Shown here one piece after another: positions 9,871 to 18,316 of a stretch of 64,000 nt of DNA. A program made the translations under genes and the position numbers. A model generated the notes under the pieces. It was not told where the DNA came from. It did not search any database and saw only the letters and a list, made by a program, of their open reading frames with translations. How positions within the stretch are numbered: the stretch's first letter is position 1; each line of letters opens with the position of its first letter. This DNA is from Bacteroidota bacterium (lineage in GTDB: Bacteria > Bacteroidota > Bacteroidia > Cytophagales > Cyclobacteriaceae), in assembly GCA_947470895.1 (NCBI GenBank), contig CANIVF010000002.1:1-64000 (forward strand), in the 5' to 3' direction.

Positions 9871-10319
9871 TTAATTGATGTTTTTTCTCAGCACATTCAC
9901 GGGCGAATCTTTCTTTTTGTAGTTAAAGGGATAAAGTAGCGAGGGCTTGAAATAAAATTTATCACCGAGTTGCTCTGTGTCTAAAGTTCCACCTCGTACA
10001 CACCTCCTAAACTTTTTATATCAATCTCTTTGATATTCTCCAAAGGTATCACGATGTATTGTCCGCGGAGGATCACTTAGAGATAGTCTTCATCAAACTC
10101 TACACGGTGAACGTTTCTGTTTAATCGTATCCAGCCATATGTTAGAAATCCAAAATAAACAGTAGTAGTTACAGGGCTTACGTAGAGCTTGTCTCCACGT
10201 ATAGCCTGTATCGCTACGAAGACAAAAAAAAGCATTTCCTAGACTAGCACTACCAACACATTACTCTTATAAAACCCCAGGTAACGGGTGGATAAACTCT
10301 TAATTCGTTGACTTTTCAT
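9871..10319 (-). pseudogene. Decayed PH-domain-like membrane protein gene
   Basis: This is not in the ORF track. Reading the minus strand from the ATG at 10319 gives MKSQRIKSLSTRYLGFYKSN, a hydrophobic region with a TAG stop (VLVVLV*EMLFFVFVAIQ), a second hydrophobic region (TTTVYFGFLTYGWI), then RVEFDEDYL followed by a TAA stop, and VILRGQYIVIPLENIKEIDI. After YEVEL the reading shifts frame and continues as LDTEQLGDKFYFKPSLLYPF to a stop at 9871. So there are two in-frame stops and one frameshift in an otherwise coherent protein of about 150 residues. Two membrane segments followed by IPLENIKEIDI suggest a bacterial PH-like (DUF304-type) domain protein. It fills what would otherwise be a 540-base gap. 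Confidence 0.7.
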
Positions 10320-10336
10320 TTCTGCGATTATCTTTA
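10308..10336 (+). promoter_or_regulatory. Promoter of the 3-hydroxybutyryl-CoA dehydrogenase gene
   Basis: TTG at 10308-10310, an 18-base spacer and TATCTTTA at 10329-10336 fit the Bacteroidota -33/-7 pattern (7 of 8 at the -7). The start codon lies 24 bases downstream. The -33 end overlaps the first codons of the decayed gene on the other strand. Confidence 0.55.
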
Positions 10337-10360
10337 CAATAAGTTAAAATACGAACATGT

Positions 10361-11251
10361 ATGAAAAACATAGCTGTCATTGGTTCTGGCACGATGGGAA
10401 ATGGAATTGCCCATATTTTTGCCCAGCACGGATTTTCTGTTACCCTTATTGATATCTCAGAAGATGCCCTTAAAAAGGCAGAGGCCACCATTGAAAAAAA
10501 TCTTGGCCGACAGGTTGAAAAAGGATTGATTAAAGAAGAGAACAAGAAGAACGCTTTGGCCAATCTTTCTACGACCACCTTTATGAAAGAAGGGGTGCGC
10601 GATGCCGAACTGGTTATTGAGGCCGCCACCGAAAATATTGATTTGAAACTGAAGATATTCAAAGAACTTGACGAAAGCACGAAGCCCAATACCATTCTTG
10701 CCAGCAACACATCATCTATTTCCATCACTAAAATTGCCTCAATAACGAAGAGCCCTGACTTGGTGATTGGTATGCATTTTATGAACCCAGTGCCCGTGAT
10801 GAAACTGGTAGAAGTGATTCGGGGATACCGAACGAGCGATGCAGCGACTGCTCAAATTATGGAACTTTCCAAAAAACTGGATAAGATCCCTGTTGAAGTA
10901 AATGACTATCCGGGCTTTATAGCCAACCGACTTTTAATGCCCATGATCAATGAGGCCATCTGTGCATTATATGAGGGTGTTGCCGGTGTAGAAGAAATTG
11001 ATACGGTGATGAAATTGGGAATGGCGCATCCGATGGGTCCGTTGCAGCTAGCTGATTTTATCGGCCTAGATGTCTGCTTATCTATACTTCATGTTCTCTA
11101 TGATGGATTTGGAAATCCAAAATATGCACCATGCCCAATATTGGTAAACATGGTGCAAGCCGGCCACCGTGGTGTAAAAACCGGAAGTGGTTTTTATCAA
11201 TACAAAGCGGCTAGCAAAGAATTAGTGGTCGCTGAACGATTTAGAAAATGA
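10361..11251 (+). CDS. hbd: 3-hydroxybutyryl-CoA dehydrogenase
   Basis: Oxidises (S)-3-hydroxyacyl-CoA to 3-oxoacyl-CoA with NAD(P)+, in fatty-acid beta-oxidation or butanoate-type metabolism in the cytoplasm. The N-terminal Rossmann fold shows GSGTMGNGIAH (residues 8-18). The catalytic region contains ASNTSSISIT and MHFMNPVPVMKLVEV (His of the Glu-His pair), followed by NDYPGFIANRLLMPMINEA, the hallmark of the family. The C-terminal helical domain has HPMGPLQLADFIGLD and ends GVKTGSGFYQY. At 296 residues it is full length. Its stop codon overlaps the start of the next gene (ATGA), so the two are translationally coupled. It could equally act as the PaaH type of phenylacetate breakdown; no other genes of that pathway are nearby. 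Confidence 0.92.
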   Translation: MKNIAVIGSGTMGNGIAHIFAQHGFSVTLIDISEDALKKAEATIEKNLGRQVEKGLIKEENKKNALANLSTTTFMKEGVRDAELVIEAATENIDLKLKIFKELDESTKPNTILASNTSSISITKIASITKSPDLVIGMHFMNPVPVMKLVEVIRGYRTSDAATAQIMELSKKLDKIPVEVNDYPGFIANRLLMPMINEAICALYEGVAGVEEIDTVMKLGMAHPMGPLQLADFIGLDVCLSILHVLYDGFGNPKYAPCPILVNMVQAGHRGVKTGSGFYQYKAASKELVVAERFRK

Positions 11252-11544
11252 GTGAGGAAAAAGACAAAAGGTTTATTTCGTATTGGAACGAAGAACGTAA
11301 GAAAAACCGCTGGCTGTTTGCTTTTCAACAAGGAGTACTCCGGTTTGTCTGGCCAGTTTATTTTGGCTCCGAATTGTTCAAATATTTTATTCGGAGGGGA
11401 GAGCCTAACTACGTGTTTTCACCGGAGCTATTCGTATCAGGATTTGTGATCTGGACTGGTCTAGCCTTACTGGCTTACCAGTTTTTTATGTGGCCTACGT
11501 ATGAAAAACGTTATAAACGTTTAACAAAAAAAGAGAGCGATTAG
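11248..11544 (+). CDS. Small two-helix membrane protein
   Basis: This 98-residue protein is coupled to hbd by an ATGA overlap. It has an N-terminal charged region (MSEEKDKRFISYWNEERKK), a hydrophobic stretch around residues 27-45 (FQQGVLRFVWPVYFGSELFKY) and a second one around 60-84 (VSGFVIWTGLALLAYQFFMW), ending in a basic tail. The family is not recognised. A terminator overlaps its stop codon. Confidence 0.65.
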   Translation: MSEEKDKRFISYWNEERKKNRWLFAFQQGVLRFVWPVYFGSELFKYFIRRGEPNYVFSPELFVSGFVIWTGLALLAYQFFMWPTYEKRYKRLTKKESD

Positions 11545-11559
11545 AGCTCTCCTTTTTTT
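11533..11559 (+). terminator. Terminator of the hbd operon
   Basis: The stem GAGAGC / GCTCTC with a 7-base loop is followed by seven T residues. It overlaps the stop codon of the small membrane protein gene. Confidence 0.7.
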
Positions 11560-11576
11560 ATTGATCAACTTTACAA

Positions 11577-11951
11577 TTACTTCTTCAACAAGTCTCTGAT
11601 TTCGGTTAACAACTGAATGTCCGCAGGTGGTGCAGCCGGATCGGCAGGAGCAGCTTCCTCTTTCTTTTTCACGGAGTTAATTCCTTTTACAATCAAGAAA
11701 AGAACCAAAGCAATAATAACGAAGTTGATTAAGGCAGATAGAAACATACCATATTTGACAGCTCCAAAAACGGTTAAATCTTCGAGCCGCGTAAGATTAG
11801 CAGCTTCTAAAGCTGGCTTCAAAAGCAACGGAGTGATTACATCATTGATGAATGAACTTACAATAGCACCGAAGGCCCCGCCAATAATGACACCGACCGC
11901 TAGGTCAATTACGTTGCCACGCATGGCAAAAGCTTTAAATTCTTTTAGCAT
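11577..11951 (-). CDS. mscL: Large-conductance mechanosensitive channel
   Basis: Pentameric inner-membrane channel that opens under membrane tension to release solutes during hypo-osmotic shock. It has the typical start MLKEFKAFAMRGNVIDLAVGVIIGGAFG, with TM1 lining the pore, then a short periplasmic loop and TM2 (MFLSALINFVIIALVLFLIVKGI), and a C-terminal helix (IQLLTEIRDLLKK) preceded by an Ala/Pro-rich linker. At 124 residues it is slightly shorter than the E. coli protein, mainly in the loop. It is convergent with the hbd operon and separated from it by that operon's terminator. Confidence 0.95.
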   Translation of the reverse strand: MLKEFKAFAMRGNVIDLAVGVIIGGAFGAIVSSFINDVITPLLLKPALEAANLTRLEDLTVFGAVKYGMFLSALINFVIIALVLFLIVKGINSVKKKEEAAPADPAAPPADIQLLTEIRDLLKK

Positions 11952-12037
11952 AAATTATATTAGGTTAAGGTTGTTGATCCGAAATTAAGAAAAGAAAATG
12001 AATTTAGTTTTCCTTCAGGTTGTCTATGTCTTAGCCC

Positions 12038-12814
12038 CTACTTTAGAATCTGACCCTCTTCCAATAAAATAGCATATTTATACCCGGATCCAAAATCTTT
12101 GTTGAGCACGACTTTGCCAACCATAGTAACGGTATGCCCTTCGGGAATTAATACACTGCTGGTGATAACCAAATCATAATCGTCTTTGCTTCCGTCTTTA
12201 AGATGCATCCAATTACGACCCATGATGTTGGGATTGACCTTCGTGCACTGACCACTAATCTGAATCGTTTTTCCAGAATACTTTTGTGGGTTGGCTACAA
12301 GATCAGCAATTTTAACTGAGCCTTTCACAGCTAGGTTTCCAGCACTTTTAATGGTGACTGTCTTTGTTTCAACCTGTGAATTTTGTGAAGCATGATCGGC
12401 CTCTACGACAGAGGATACCAAATACATCTTTTCAAATACACGATTGTGCTCCTTGCTTTCAAAGTTTGTTTTCAGCAGGCCATCGCGGTAAAAATAGGTT
12501 CCACCAATAGTTACTTCCATTTTCGATGTAGCAATCCAGAATTCTTCCTGTCCCTCCTTCACCCGAAGATAAACATACCGTGTAGTAGGCAATGATTCCA
12601 GAATAGTAACGGTGTGTACATCTTCTACATTGACATTAGCCAGTTTGGGCAAATCGGTGAGTACTGGAAAAGGATTTTCTTGTGAAAGAATGCCGGTGCC
12701 CTCTGTGGCATTCTCAGAATTTGCAGTAATGACTTTGGGGTCTTTACTACAACTCATCACTATGATAGCAATACAGCTTAGTTGGATCAATCGTATGAGA
12801 TAATTTGTTTTCAT
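12038..12814 (-). CDS. OB-fold lipoprotein at the end of the cytochrome operon
   Basis: The last gene of the seven-gene operon, 14 bases after the barrel gene. It encodes 258 residues with a lipoprotein signal (IAIIVMSCSKD, Cys22 as lipidation site). Two related halves are visible. The first contains TTRYVYLRVKEGQEEFWIAT and later FYRDGLLKTNFESKEHNR. The second is an OB-fold-like domain with GKTIQISGQCTKVNPNIMGRNWMHLKDGS and KVVLNKDFGSGYKYAILLE. This pattern resembles NrfJ-like proteins that I recall near multihaem cytochrome genes; I could not check that. The context suggests a lipoprotein that sits with or helps assemble the cytochromes and barrel. It has no CxxCH motif, so it carries no c-type haem itself. 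Confidence 0.7.
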   Translation of the reverse strand: MKTNYLIRLIQLSCIAIIVMSCSKDPKVITANSENATEGTGILSQENPFPVLTDLPKLANVNVEDVHTVTILESLPTTRYVYLRVKEGQEEFWIATSKMEVTIGGTYFYRDGLLKTNFESKEHNRVFEKMYLVSSVVEADHASQNSQVETKTVTIKSAGNLAVKGSVKIADLVANPQKYSGKTIQISGQCTKVNPNIMGRNWMHLKDGSKDDYDLVITSSVLIPEGHTVTMVGKVVLNKDFGSGYKYAILLEEGQILK

Positions 12815-12828
12815 TGACTTATTGTTTG

Positions 12829-14406
12829 TTAAAAGTTTTTACTAATCCTTGCGTTTACTCGATAGTTGTCCTCTTCAGATGACATGGTTGACAATTCACC
12901 TAAAACACTCAGGTTCATTTTTTTTGCTAACCGATAATTAAGGCTTGCACCATAGTACTGCTGACTATTCTTCATTTCGCGACTTGAATACGTGTAGTTC
13001 GCCATTCGATAATAAATATCCGCATCGAGTTTTTCTTTAATCAAAGATCTTGAATGCCTGAACGAGAAAATCTTACTTTCGAGATAAGATGATTTATTTT
13101 CATTGTAGTTGATAAACAACATTCCTCCCAGCCCGGGCACTTTTGACCAGTTGAAATAAGCATTCAGGTTGTCCGACACATTGAGGTTATTGCTTTGAAA
13201 TCGTCTGCTATAATTTGCTCCGATGTTGATAAACTTTATCGGCCGAAGGTTCAATCGGTACCTGATTCCCTGCCTGGCTTCATCATTATCCAGGATACGC
13301 TCTATTTCAGTTTTCAGAGTTTCGTAGTAAATAATCTGCTTGCGCGAATCATACGAAACATTAATGTCAATCCATTTCGCGAGTTGATATCCCATCGAAA
13401 CGTATAGATTGGTAAGCCTGATATCGCCCATCGAATCGGAATTCACCTTATTGTAAAGATCAAGCTCAAAGGATGAAAATAGAGTGAGCTTTTGGCCTAT
13501 GGTACTTGAGTGCTGAAAGTATCCATATCGTCTGTCTACGTTACCATTATTATCCTGTTCCATCACCCCAAGCGTGGTTTGCGAGTAGAGTGATTTGTTT
13601 TCTCCTTTCAAACCAATATAACCACCATATTGAGATAAATCGCGATTAAAAGTATAATCCACAATATCTGGCCTGTAGCCAACCAACATACCCATATAGA
13701 AATTCCCAAAATGCTTTTCGGCTTGTAGTCCGTCAATCGCCCCGAGGGATGATGCTTTAGGATTTATTTTTCTTCCTACCGAGATCGACATGGTGGGGCT
13801 TACATCAATTCGGATGGCCAGATTATAAATATTTAATACATCTTTATCCTTGATGTACGTACTATCCTTAATTCTAAATGTTTGTCTGTAATTAATATAC
13901 GTTTCCAGCGAAAATTTAGAATTATCAATATGGTTTGCATCCATAGAAAAACGATACATGGTTCTATGTATATCTCCCTGAATTGCTGAAAAACTACTAT
14001 AACTCGCTGCTGAAATTACTCCTCTTAAGGATTTGTTATTCCTTAACGGCAGCTTAGAAGTTATAGTGATTGTTGTGGTTTTCTTGACTTGTTCCTGAAC
14101 CACTTGTTTTTCGACCCGGGTTGTTTTATGAACGATATCGTCTCCTACTTTTACTTCACATCCTTTGATGAGTGATGCCACGCACGACATGGATGACTTG
14201 TTCTTTACAATCAAACAAGGGCTCTGGATTTTATTACGACTAACCATAAGGGTATCTCCGATCTCAACATTTTGCGTTGTTTCAAACTTGACATACGCAT
14301 TCGTGGAAGTAACAAAAGTCACTTTCCCTTGCAAAGGTGGTCTTTGACCAAAGCAGGTGCTTAACCTTAGATGCAAGATGAATAGTATGAGCAAGGTCCT
14401 TATCAT
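12829..14406 (-). CDS. Outer-membrane beta-barrel partner of the multihaem cytochromes
   Basis: 525 residues with a signal peptide (MIRTLLILFILHLRLSTCFGQ). Residues about 24-95 form a small beta domain (LQGKVTFVTSTNAYVKFETT and IGDTLMV). From about 130 on there are many alternating amphipathic strands with tight turns, for example LSQYGGYIGLKGENK and LTNLYVSMGYQLAKWIDINVSYD, and the protein ends on a strand with terminal Phe (YRVNARISKNF), as expected for an outer-membrane barrel. Its ATG overlaps the stop of the 31-haem cytochrome gene by one base. By analogy with porin-cytochrome complexes (MtrB with MtrA, for example) it may hold a cytochrome across the outer membrane. Homology to MtrB is not visible by eye, so the role rests on gene order. 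Confidence 0.72.
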   Translation of the reverse strand: MIRTLLILFILHLRLSTCFGQRPPLQGKVTFVTSTNAYVKFETTQNVEIGDTLMVSRNKIQSPCLIVKNKSSMSCVASLIKGCEVKVGDDIVHKTTRVEKQVVQEQVKKTTTITITSKLPLRNNKSLRGVISAASYSSFSAIQGDIHRTMYRFSMDANHIDNSKFSLETYINYRQTFRIKDSTYIKDKDVLNIYNLAIRIDVSPTMSISVGRKINPKASSLGAIDGLQAEKHFGNFYMGMLVGYRPDIVDYTFNRDLSQYGGYIGLKGENKSLYSQTTLGVMEQDNNGNVDRRYGYFQHSSTIGQKLTLFSSFELDLYNKVNSDSMGDIRLTNLYVSMGYQLAKWIDINVSYDSRKQIIYYETLKTEIERILDNDEARQGIRYRLNLRPIKFINIGANYSRRFQSNNLNVSDNLNAYFNWSKVPGLGGMLFINYNENKSSYLESKIFSFRHSRSLIKEKLDADIYYRMANYTYSSREMKNSQQYYGASLNYRLAKKMNLSVLGELSTMSSEEDNYRVNARISKNF

Positions 14407-16742
14407 TATCTACTACCTCGTGGATGACAATTCAGGCACGCGTTGCTTGCATAGACATAACCATTCTCACCTTGGTGATCGCTATCAACCTTGGTCTTAT
14501 TATTATGTTGGTGGCAATCAATACAACTAAATACAGCATAGTTGCTGCTATTCGTATGACATTCTGTGCAAGACGTCCAGGCATCTTTGTGTCTTCCACT
14601 ATATATCGGAAAGTACATTCCATCATGATCGAAAGTTGCCGGAGTCCATGCCGTTTGGGTATGGCACTGCTTGCAATCATTAGGGAAATGTGCTGCCGTA
14701 TGATTCGGATTTGTAGTTGTATTGTAATCCGTTTGGTGACAACCCACGCATGTATTAGGTGTATTCACATACCCGGCAGCATGACACTGTACACAGTTGC
14801 TGGCAATCGTCTTATGCGCTTCCACCAATGGATAGATCGTGTTATGATCAAAATTAGAAGGGATCCATGCCGACTCGGTGTGACACTGTTTACAATCTGT
14901 AGGAAATAGTGCCGCTTTGTGATTAGGATTTGCAGTGGCGTTATAATCCGTCAAGTGACATCCCACGCAAGTGTTTGGTGTATTCACATAACCAGCAGCA
15001 TGACATTGCACACAATTTTTGGAAATAGATTGATGAGCTCCCCCTAAAGGATAGATGGTGTTATGATCAAAATTAGAAGGGATCCATGCTGACTCGGTAT
15101 GACATTGTTTACAGTCGGTAGGAAACTGAGCTGTCTTATGATTTGGATTTGCTGTGGTATTGTAATCCGTTAAGTGACATCCCACACACGTGTTGGGTGT
15201 ATTCAAATAACCAGCGGCATGGCATTGCACACAATTACTGGCAATGGGTTTATGAGCGCCTAGTAATGGATAGATCGTATTATGATCAAAACTTGATGGA
15301 GTCCATGCTGACTCGCTATGACATTGTTTACAATCAGTAGGAAACTGAGCTGTCTTATGATTCGGATTTGCTGTGGCATTGTAATCCGTTAAGTGACATC
15401 CCACGCAAGTATTGGGTGTATTCAGATAGCCAGCCGCATGGCATTCAACACAGTTATTCGCAATTGATTTATGTACACCTAATAAAGGGTAGACTGTGTT
15501 ATGATCAAAACTTGATGGCGTCCATGCCGACTCGGTATGGCATTGTTTACAATCATTCGAAAACTGAGCCGCTTTATGATTCGGATTTACTGTGGTATTG
15601 TAATCCGTTAAGTGACATCCCACACACGTGTTGGGTGTATTGACATAGCCAGCAGCATGACATTGAATGCATTCATTGGCAATTGATTTATGAGCACCCT
15701 GCAATGGATAAACCGTATTGTGGTCGAAATTTGATGGTGACCACGCAGACTCAGAATGACATTGTATACAGTCGGTATTGATTTGGGCTGTCTTGTGATT
15801 CGGTTTTACTGTAGTATTATAGTCCGTTAAATGACATCCTACGCATGTATTTGGTGTATTCACATAACCAGCAGCGTGACATTCAACACAGTTGTTAGCA
15901 ATTGATTTGTGAGCACCTTGCAAGGGGTAGATTTTGTTGTGATCAAAATTGGAAGGCGTCCATGCTTCGATGCTGTGACATTCTGTACAGGTTTTGGGAA
16001 AATTATTAATAGTATGATTAGGTTCTTTGGTAGCAGAATAGTCCATCAAATGGCAACTGGCACATTCTGGTGAAGCATCCGAATATTTACCAGTGACATG
16101 GCATTGTTTACAATCCTGTATGGCGTGGCCTAAGGTGAGCGGAAAAAAGTCATGATTGACGAGTTCTGAATTCCACCCATCCGAAGAAAAGGGATCATGA
16201 CATTCAGCACAATTAGTTGAATAACTTGCTTTTTGATGATCCGGTGTTTTTGTGTTTAAATAATCATCCCGATGACAATTAACACAATCATTTCCGATGC
16301 GATCAAACCTTAAGTTAGTCTCTGATACATGGCAATCCACACAACTCGGAGCAGTATGCGAACCCGCCAGCGGAAATCCATTGGCCTCGTGCAGTTCAGG
16401 AATGTTATCAACGATCCAGCTTTTGGGTGTATGGCATCGTGCACAATCATTTCCCACCGACATGCTATGAACATCGGTATGGCAATTAACACATTCTGCT
16501 GGCGCATTTGAAAAAACTAAGGAAGTATGACAAGCCTTACAATCGGTTTGCGAATGGTTTCCTACTAATGGAAAGGTGGTTGCATCATGATTGAAGTTCA
16601 GTTTTTTCCGAATGGGCAACCAGCCTGAAGAATAATGGCAACCAGCACAATCGATTTTGAGCGACTCGCCATGTGGCGATTGTGCGTAGGTCTGAATGAT
16701 AAAACCAAATAGAACAAGGATTATTGATGACAGTCTATACAT
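14406..16742 (-). CDS. Exported 31-haem c-type cytochrome with six near-identical tri-haem modules
   Basis: 778 residues with a signal peptide (MYRLSSIILVLFGFIIQTYAQ), so it is exported; there is no lipobox. I count 31 CxxCH haem-binding motifs, one per 25 residues, with scattered His as likely distal ligands (FDHN, NPNHK, GAHKS). The first ten motifs lie in diverged repeats. Motifs 11-28 form six modules of 73 residues, each with three haems (CVxCHAAGY, TCVGCHLTDYN, DCKQCHTESAW), and three more motifs follow. It belongs to the wide cytochrome c3/c7-like multihaem group; no enzymatic domain is seen, so electron transfer or storage is the likely role. Its start overlaps the end of the 20-haem cytochrome gene by 22 bases, so the two are probably translated together. 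Confidence 0.9.
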   Translation of the reverse strand: MYRLSSIILVLFGFIIQTYAQSPHGESLKIDCAGCHYSSGWLPIRKKLNFNHDATTFPLVGNHSQTDCKACHTSLVFSNAPAECVNCHTDVHSMSVGNDCARCHTPKSWIVDNIPELHEANGFPLAGSHTAPSCVDCHVSETNLRFDRIGNDCVNCHRDDYLNTKTPDHQKASYSTNCAECHDPFSSDGWNSELVNHDFFPLTLGHAIQDCKQCHVTGKYSDASPECASCHLMDYSATKEPNHTINNFPKTCTECHSIEAWTPSNFDHNKIYPLQGAHKSIANNCVECHAAGYVNTPNTCVGCHLTDYNTTVKPNHKTAQINTDCIQCHSESAWSPSNFDHNTVYPLQGAHKSIANECIQCHAAGYVNTPNTCVGCHLTDYNTTVNPNHKAAQFSNDCKQCHTESAWTPSSFDHNTVYPLLGVHKSIANNCVECHAAGYLNTPNTCVGCHLTDYNATANPNHKTAQFPTDCKQCHSESAWTPSSFDHNTIYPLLGAHKPIASNCVQCHAAGYLNTPNTCVGCHLTDYNTTANPNHKTAQFPTDCKQCHTESAWIPSNFDHNTIYPLGGAHQSISKNCVQCHAAGYVNTPNTCVGCHLTDYNATANPNHKAALFPTDCKQCHTESAWIPSNFDHNTIYPLVEAHKTIASNCVQCHAAGYVNTPNTCVGCHQTDYNTTTNPNHTAAHFPNDCKQCHTQTAWTPATFDHDGMYFPIYSGRHKDAWTSCTECHTNSSNYAVFSCIDCHQHNNKTKVDSDHQGENGYVYASNACLNCHPRGSR
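14640..15915 (-). repeat. Six tandem 219-bp repeats inside the 31-haem cytochrome gene
   Basis: Six in-frame units of about 219 bp (73 codons), each coding for three haem sites and the spacers AAGYVNTPNTCVGCHLTDYN and FDHNTIYPL. The units differ only at scattered positions, both in protein and in DNA, which points to recent duplication or ongoing gene conversion. The edges are approximate because the flanking modules are diverged copies of the same unit. Confidence 0.85.
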
Positions 16743-18310
16743 TGGAATTTGGTTATTTTATATTCTACTAAAATTTTTCCATCCTTCTCATACGGTTTAT
16801 GGCACTGGCGGCATTCTACCTTGGCATGCTTACCATCCAAAGGAAATTTTGTTTGGTTGTGATCAAACTTACTGGGGAACCAGGTTTCAGAATCATGGCA
16901 TCGAGTGCAATCCGTAGCGCCCTTCACCTCAAAACGATTACCGTGAATATTCTTGTGGCATTCAGTGCACGTTGAACTATTTTTTCTGAATGACCATCGA
17001 TCTTCACTTACATGACATGAAAAACACGGTGTAGCAGCATGAGCTCCCTGCAAAGGAAATTTTGTTTTCTGATGTTGATCGGCAGAATATGAGGTATGCT
17101 TAAAATCTTCAGCCAGGGAGTGACATTCGATACAATCAGGAGAAATTCCGTTCTTCAAAAATTCACCTTTGTGATAATCCTTATGACAGTTTTTGCATGC
17201 TGAGAAATTAATCGCTTCCGTATATTTTCCCTTATGACAAAGTTTACAATCCACGCCTACATGCTTTCCCACGAGAGGATAATCAGTTGCACTATGATTG
17301 AATGTATATAGTGATTTAATAGATTTGAAATCCGTTTCCACATGGCACTTTGCACACGTGTTACCCATCTTTCCTGTATGGATATCTTTATGGCATGCTA
17401 TACATTGAGTTTCTTCTACATTTGGCCAATAAGCAAAAGCCGTTGCAGCAGTGCTGGTGTTTTTATGACAACTGAAACAATGCACCGTTTTGTGCTTTCC
17501 CATCAAAGCAAAATCGGTAGTTGTGTGATCGAATCGATTCTTACCAATAAATTCCTTAAATGAATTTTCTGTATGACACTGTGTGCATTTGCCCTCGATG
17601 CGGCTCTTGTGTGGATCGGTGTGACAAGCCACACAATCGTTATGAGGAATATTGGTAAACTCTTGAAATTGCTTTCCGTTTCTTGTGATTGTCTTATGAC
17701 ATTCCTTGCAATCCACTTCAACATGTTTACCGCCAAGTTTAAACTTGGTCAGATTATGATCAAACTTTGAAGCCGGTTTAAAGGCTTTCATATCATGACA
17801 TTTAACACAATCATTGGATAACGTTTTTTGATGATAATCTTCATGGCAAGTGAGACACTCCTGTTTCAAACCCAGAAAAGTTTCCTTTTTCTTTTTAATC
17901 TCCTGGCTTTGAATATTGCCACTCTTATGGCATTCCCTGCACTCTACCGTGGCATGTGCACCTTCGAGTTTATATTGGGTGAGGGCATGGTTGAATTTCC
18001 TTTCATCAAATCGCACCATGTCAAATTTTATTCCATGATGCTCGCTGTGGCACGCAAAGCAATCTTTACCCTTTACGTCCACACTAACATGGTACCCCTT
18101 ATTGAGTTTGACCAGCGACTGAAGGTCTTTATGACAATCCAGGCATTTATTATTGTTTACCTTCTTTCCCAGGTCATGGCATAAGGTACACTTACTCATA
18201 CCTTCCAAATCGCTATGGGCCTGAGAGAGATCTCCAGGTGATAATTGTCCATAACTAATTGAATTTGCTAGTACCATTATACTTAATATAAATACCCACC
18301 TGAGTCTCAC
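16721..18310 (-). CDS. Exported 20-haem c-type cytochrome
   Basis: 529 residues with a signal peptide (MRLRWVFILSIMVLANSISYGQ). I count 20 CxxCH motifs spread over the whole mature protein, typically in pairs separated by F-x-H-x-x-T-x-F/Y-x-L-x-G-K-H stretches (for example FDHNLTKFKLGGKH). This is the pattern of cytochrome c3/c7-like doublecluster repeats in which each H-containing linker supplies distal haem ligands. There are no membrane segments after the signal, so it should be soluble in the periplasm or bound to a partner. It lies six bases after the FAD/Fe-S oxidoreductase gene and overlaps the 31-haem gene. Its place between inner-membrane and barrel genes suggests a periplasmic electron shuttle. 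Confidence 0.9.
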   Translation of the reverse strand: MRLRWVFILSIMVLANSISYGQLSPGDLSQAHSDLEGMSKCTLCHDLGKKVNNNKCLDCHKDLQSLVKLNKGYHVSVDVKGKDCFACHSEHHGIKFDMVRFDERKFNHALTQYKLEGAHATVECRECHKSGNIQSQEIKKKKETFLGLKQECLTCHEDYHQKTLSNDCVKCHDMKAFKPASKFDHNLTKFKLGGKHVEVDCKECHKTITRNGKQFQEFTNIPHNDCVACHTDPHKSRIEGKCTQCHTENSFKEFIGKNRFDHTTTDFALMGKHKTVHCFSCHKNTSTAATAFAYWPNVEETQCIACHKDIHTGKMGNTCAKCHVETDFKSIKSLYTFNHSATDYPLVGKHVGVDCKLCHKGKYTEAINFSACKNCHKDYHKGEFLKNGISPDCIECHSLAEDFKHTSYSADQHQKTKFPLQGAHAATPCFSCHVSEDRWSFRKNSSTCTECHKNIHGNRFEVKGATDCTRCHDSETWFPSKFDHNQTKFPLDGKHAKVECRQCHKPYEKDGKILVEYKITKFQCIDCHQ

Positions 18311-18316
18311 GGTCTG

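Noticed and set aside
10300-10728. 142-residue minus-strand ORF before and in hbd
   Set aside because: Antisense to the well-supported hbd gene; it is in a different frame from the decayed PH-like gene.
14424-14909. 161-residue antisense ORF over the end of the 31-haem gene
   Set aside because: It lies entirely opposite the haem modules; no start context or family pattern.
15143-15643. Antisense ORFs with repeated LLWYCNPLSDIPHT-like peptides
   Set aside because: They are shadows of the tandem haem modules on the other strand.
14640-15915. Regularly spaced repeats that could suggest a CRISPR-like or satellite array
   Set aside because: The unit is 219 bp, a multiple of three, and stays in one open frame with three CxxCH per unit; it is a protein-coding repeat.
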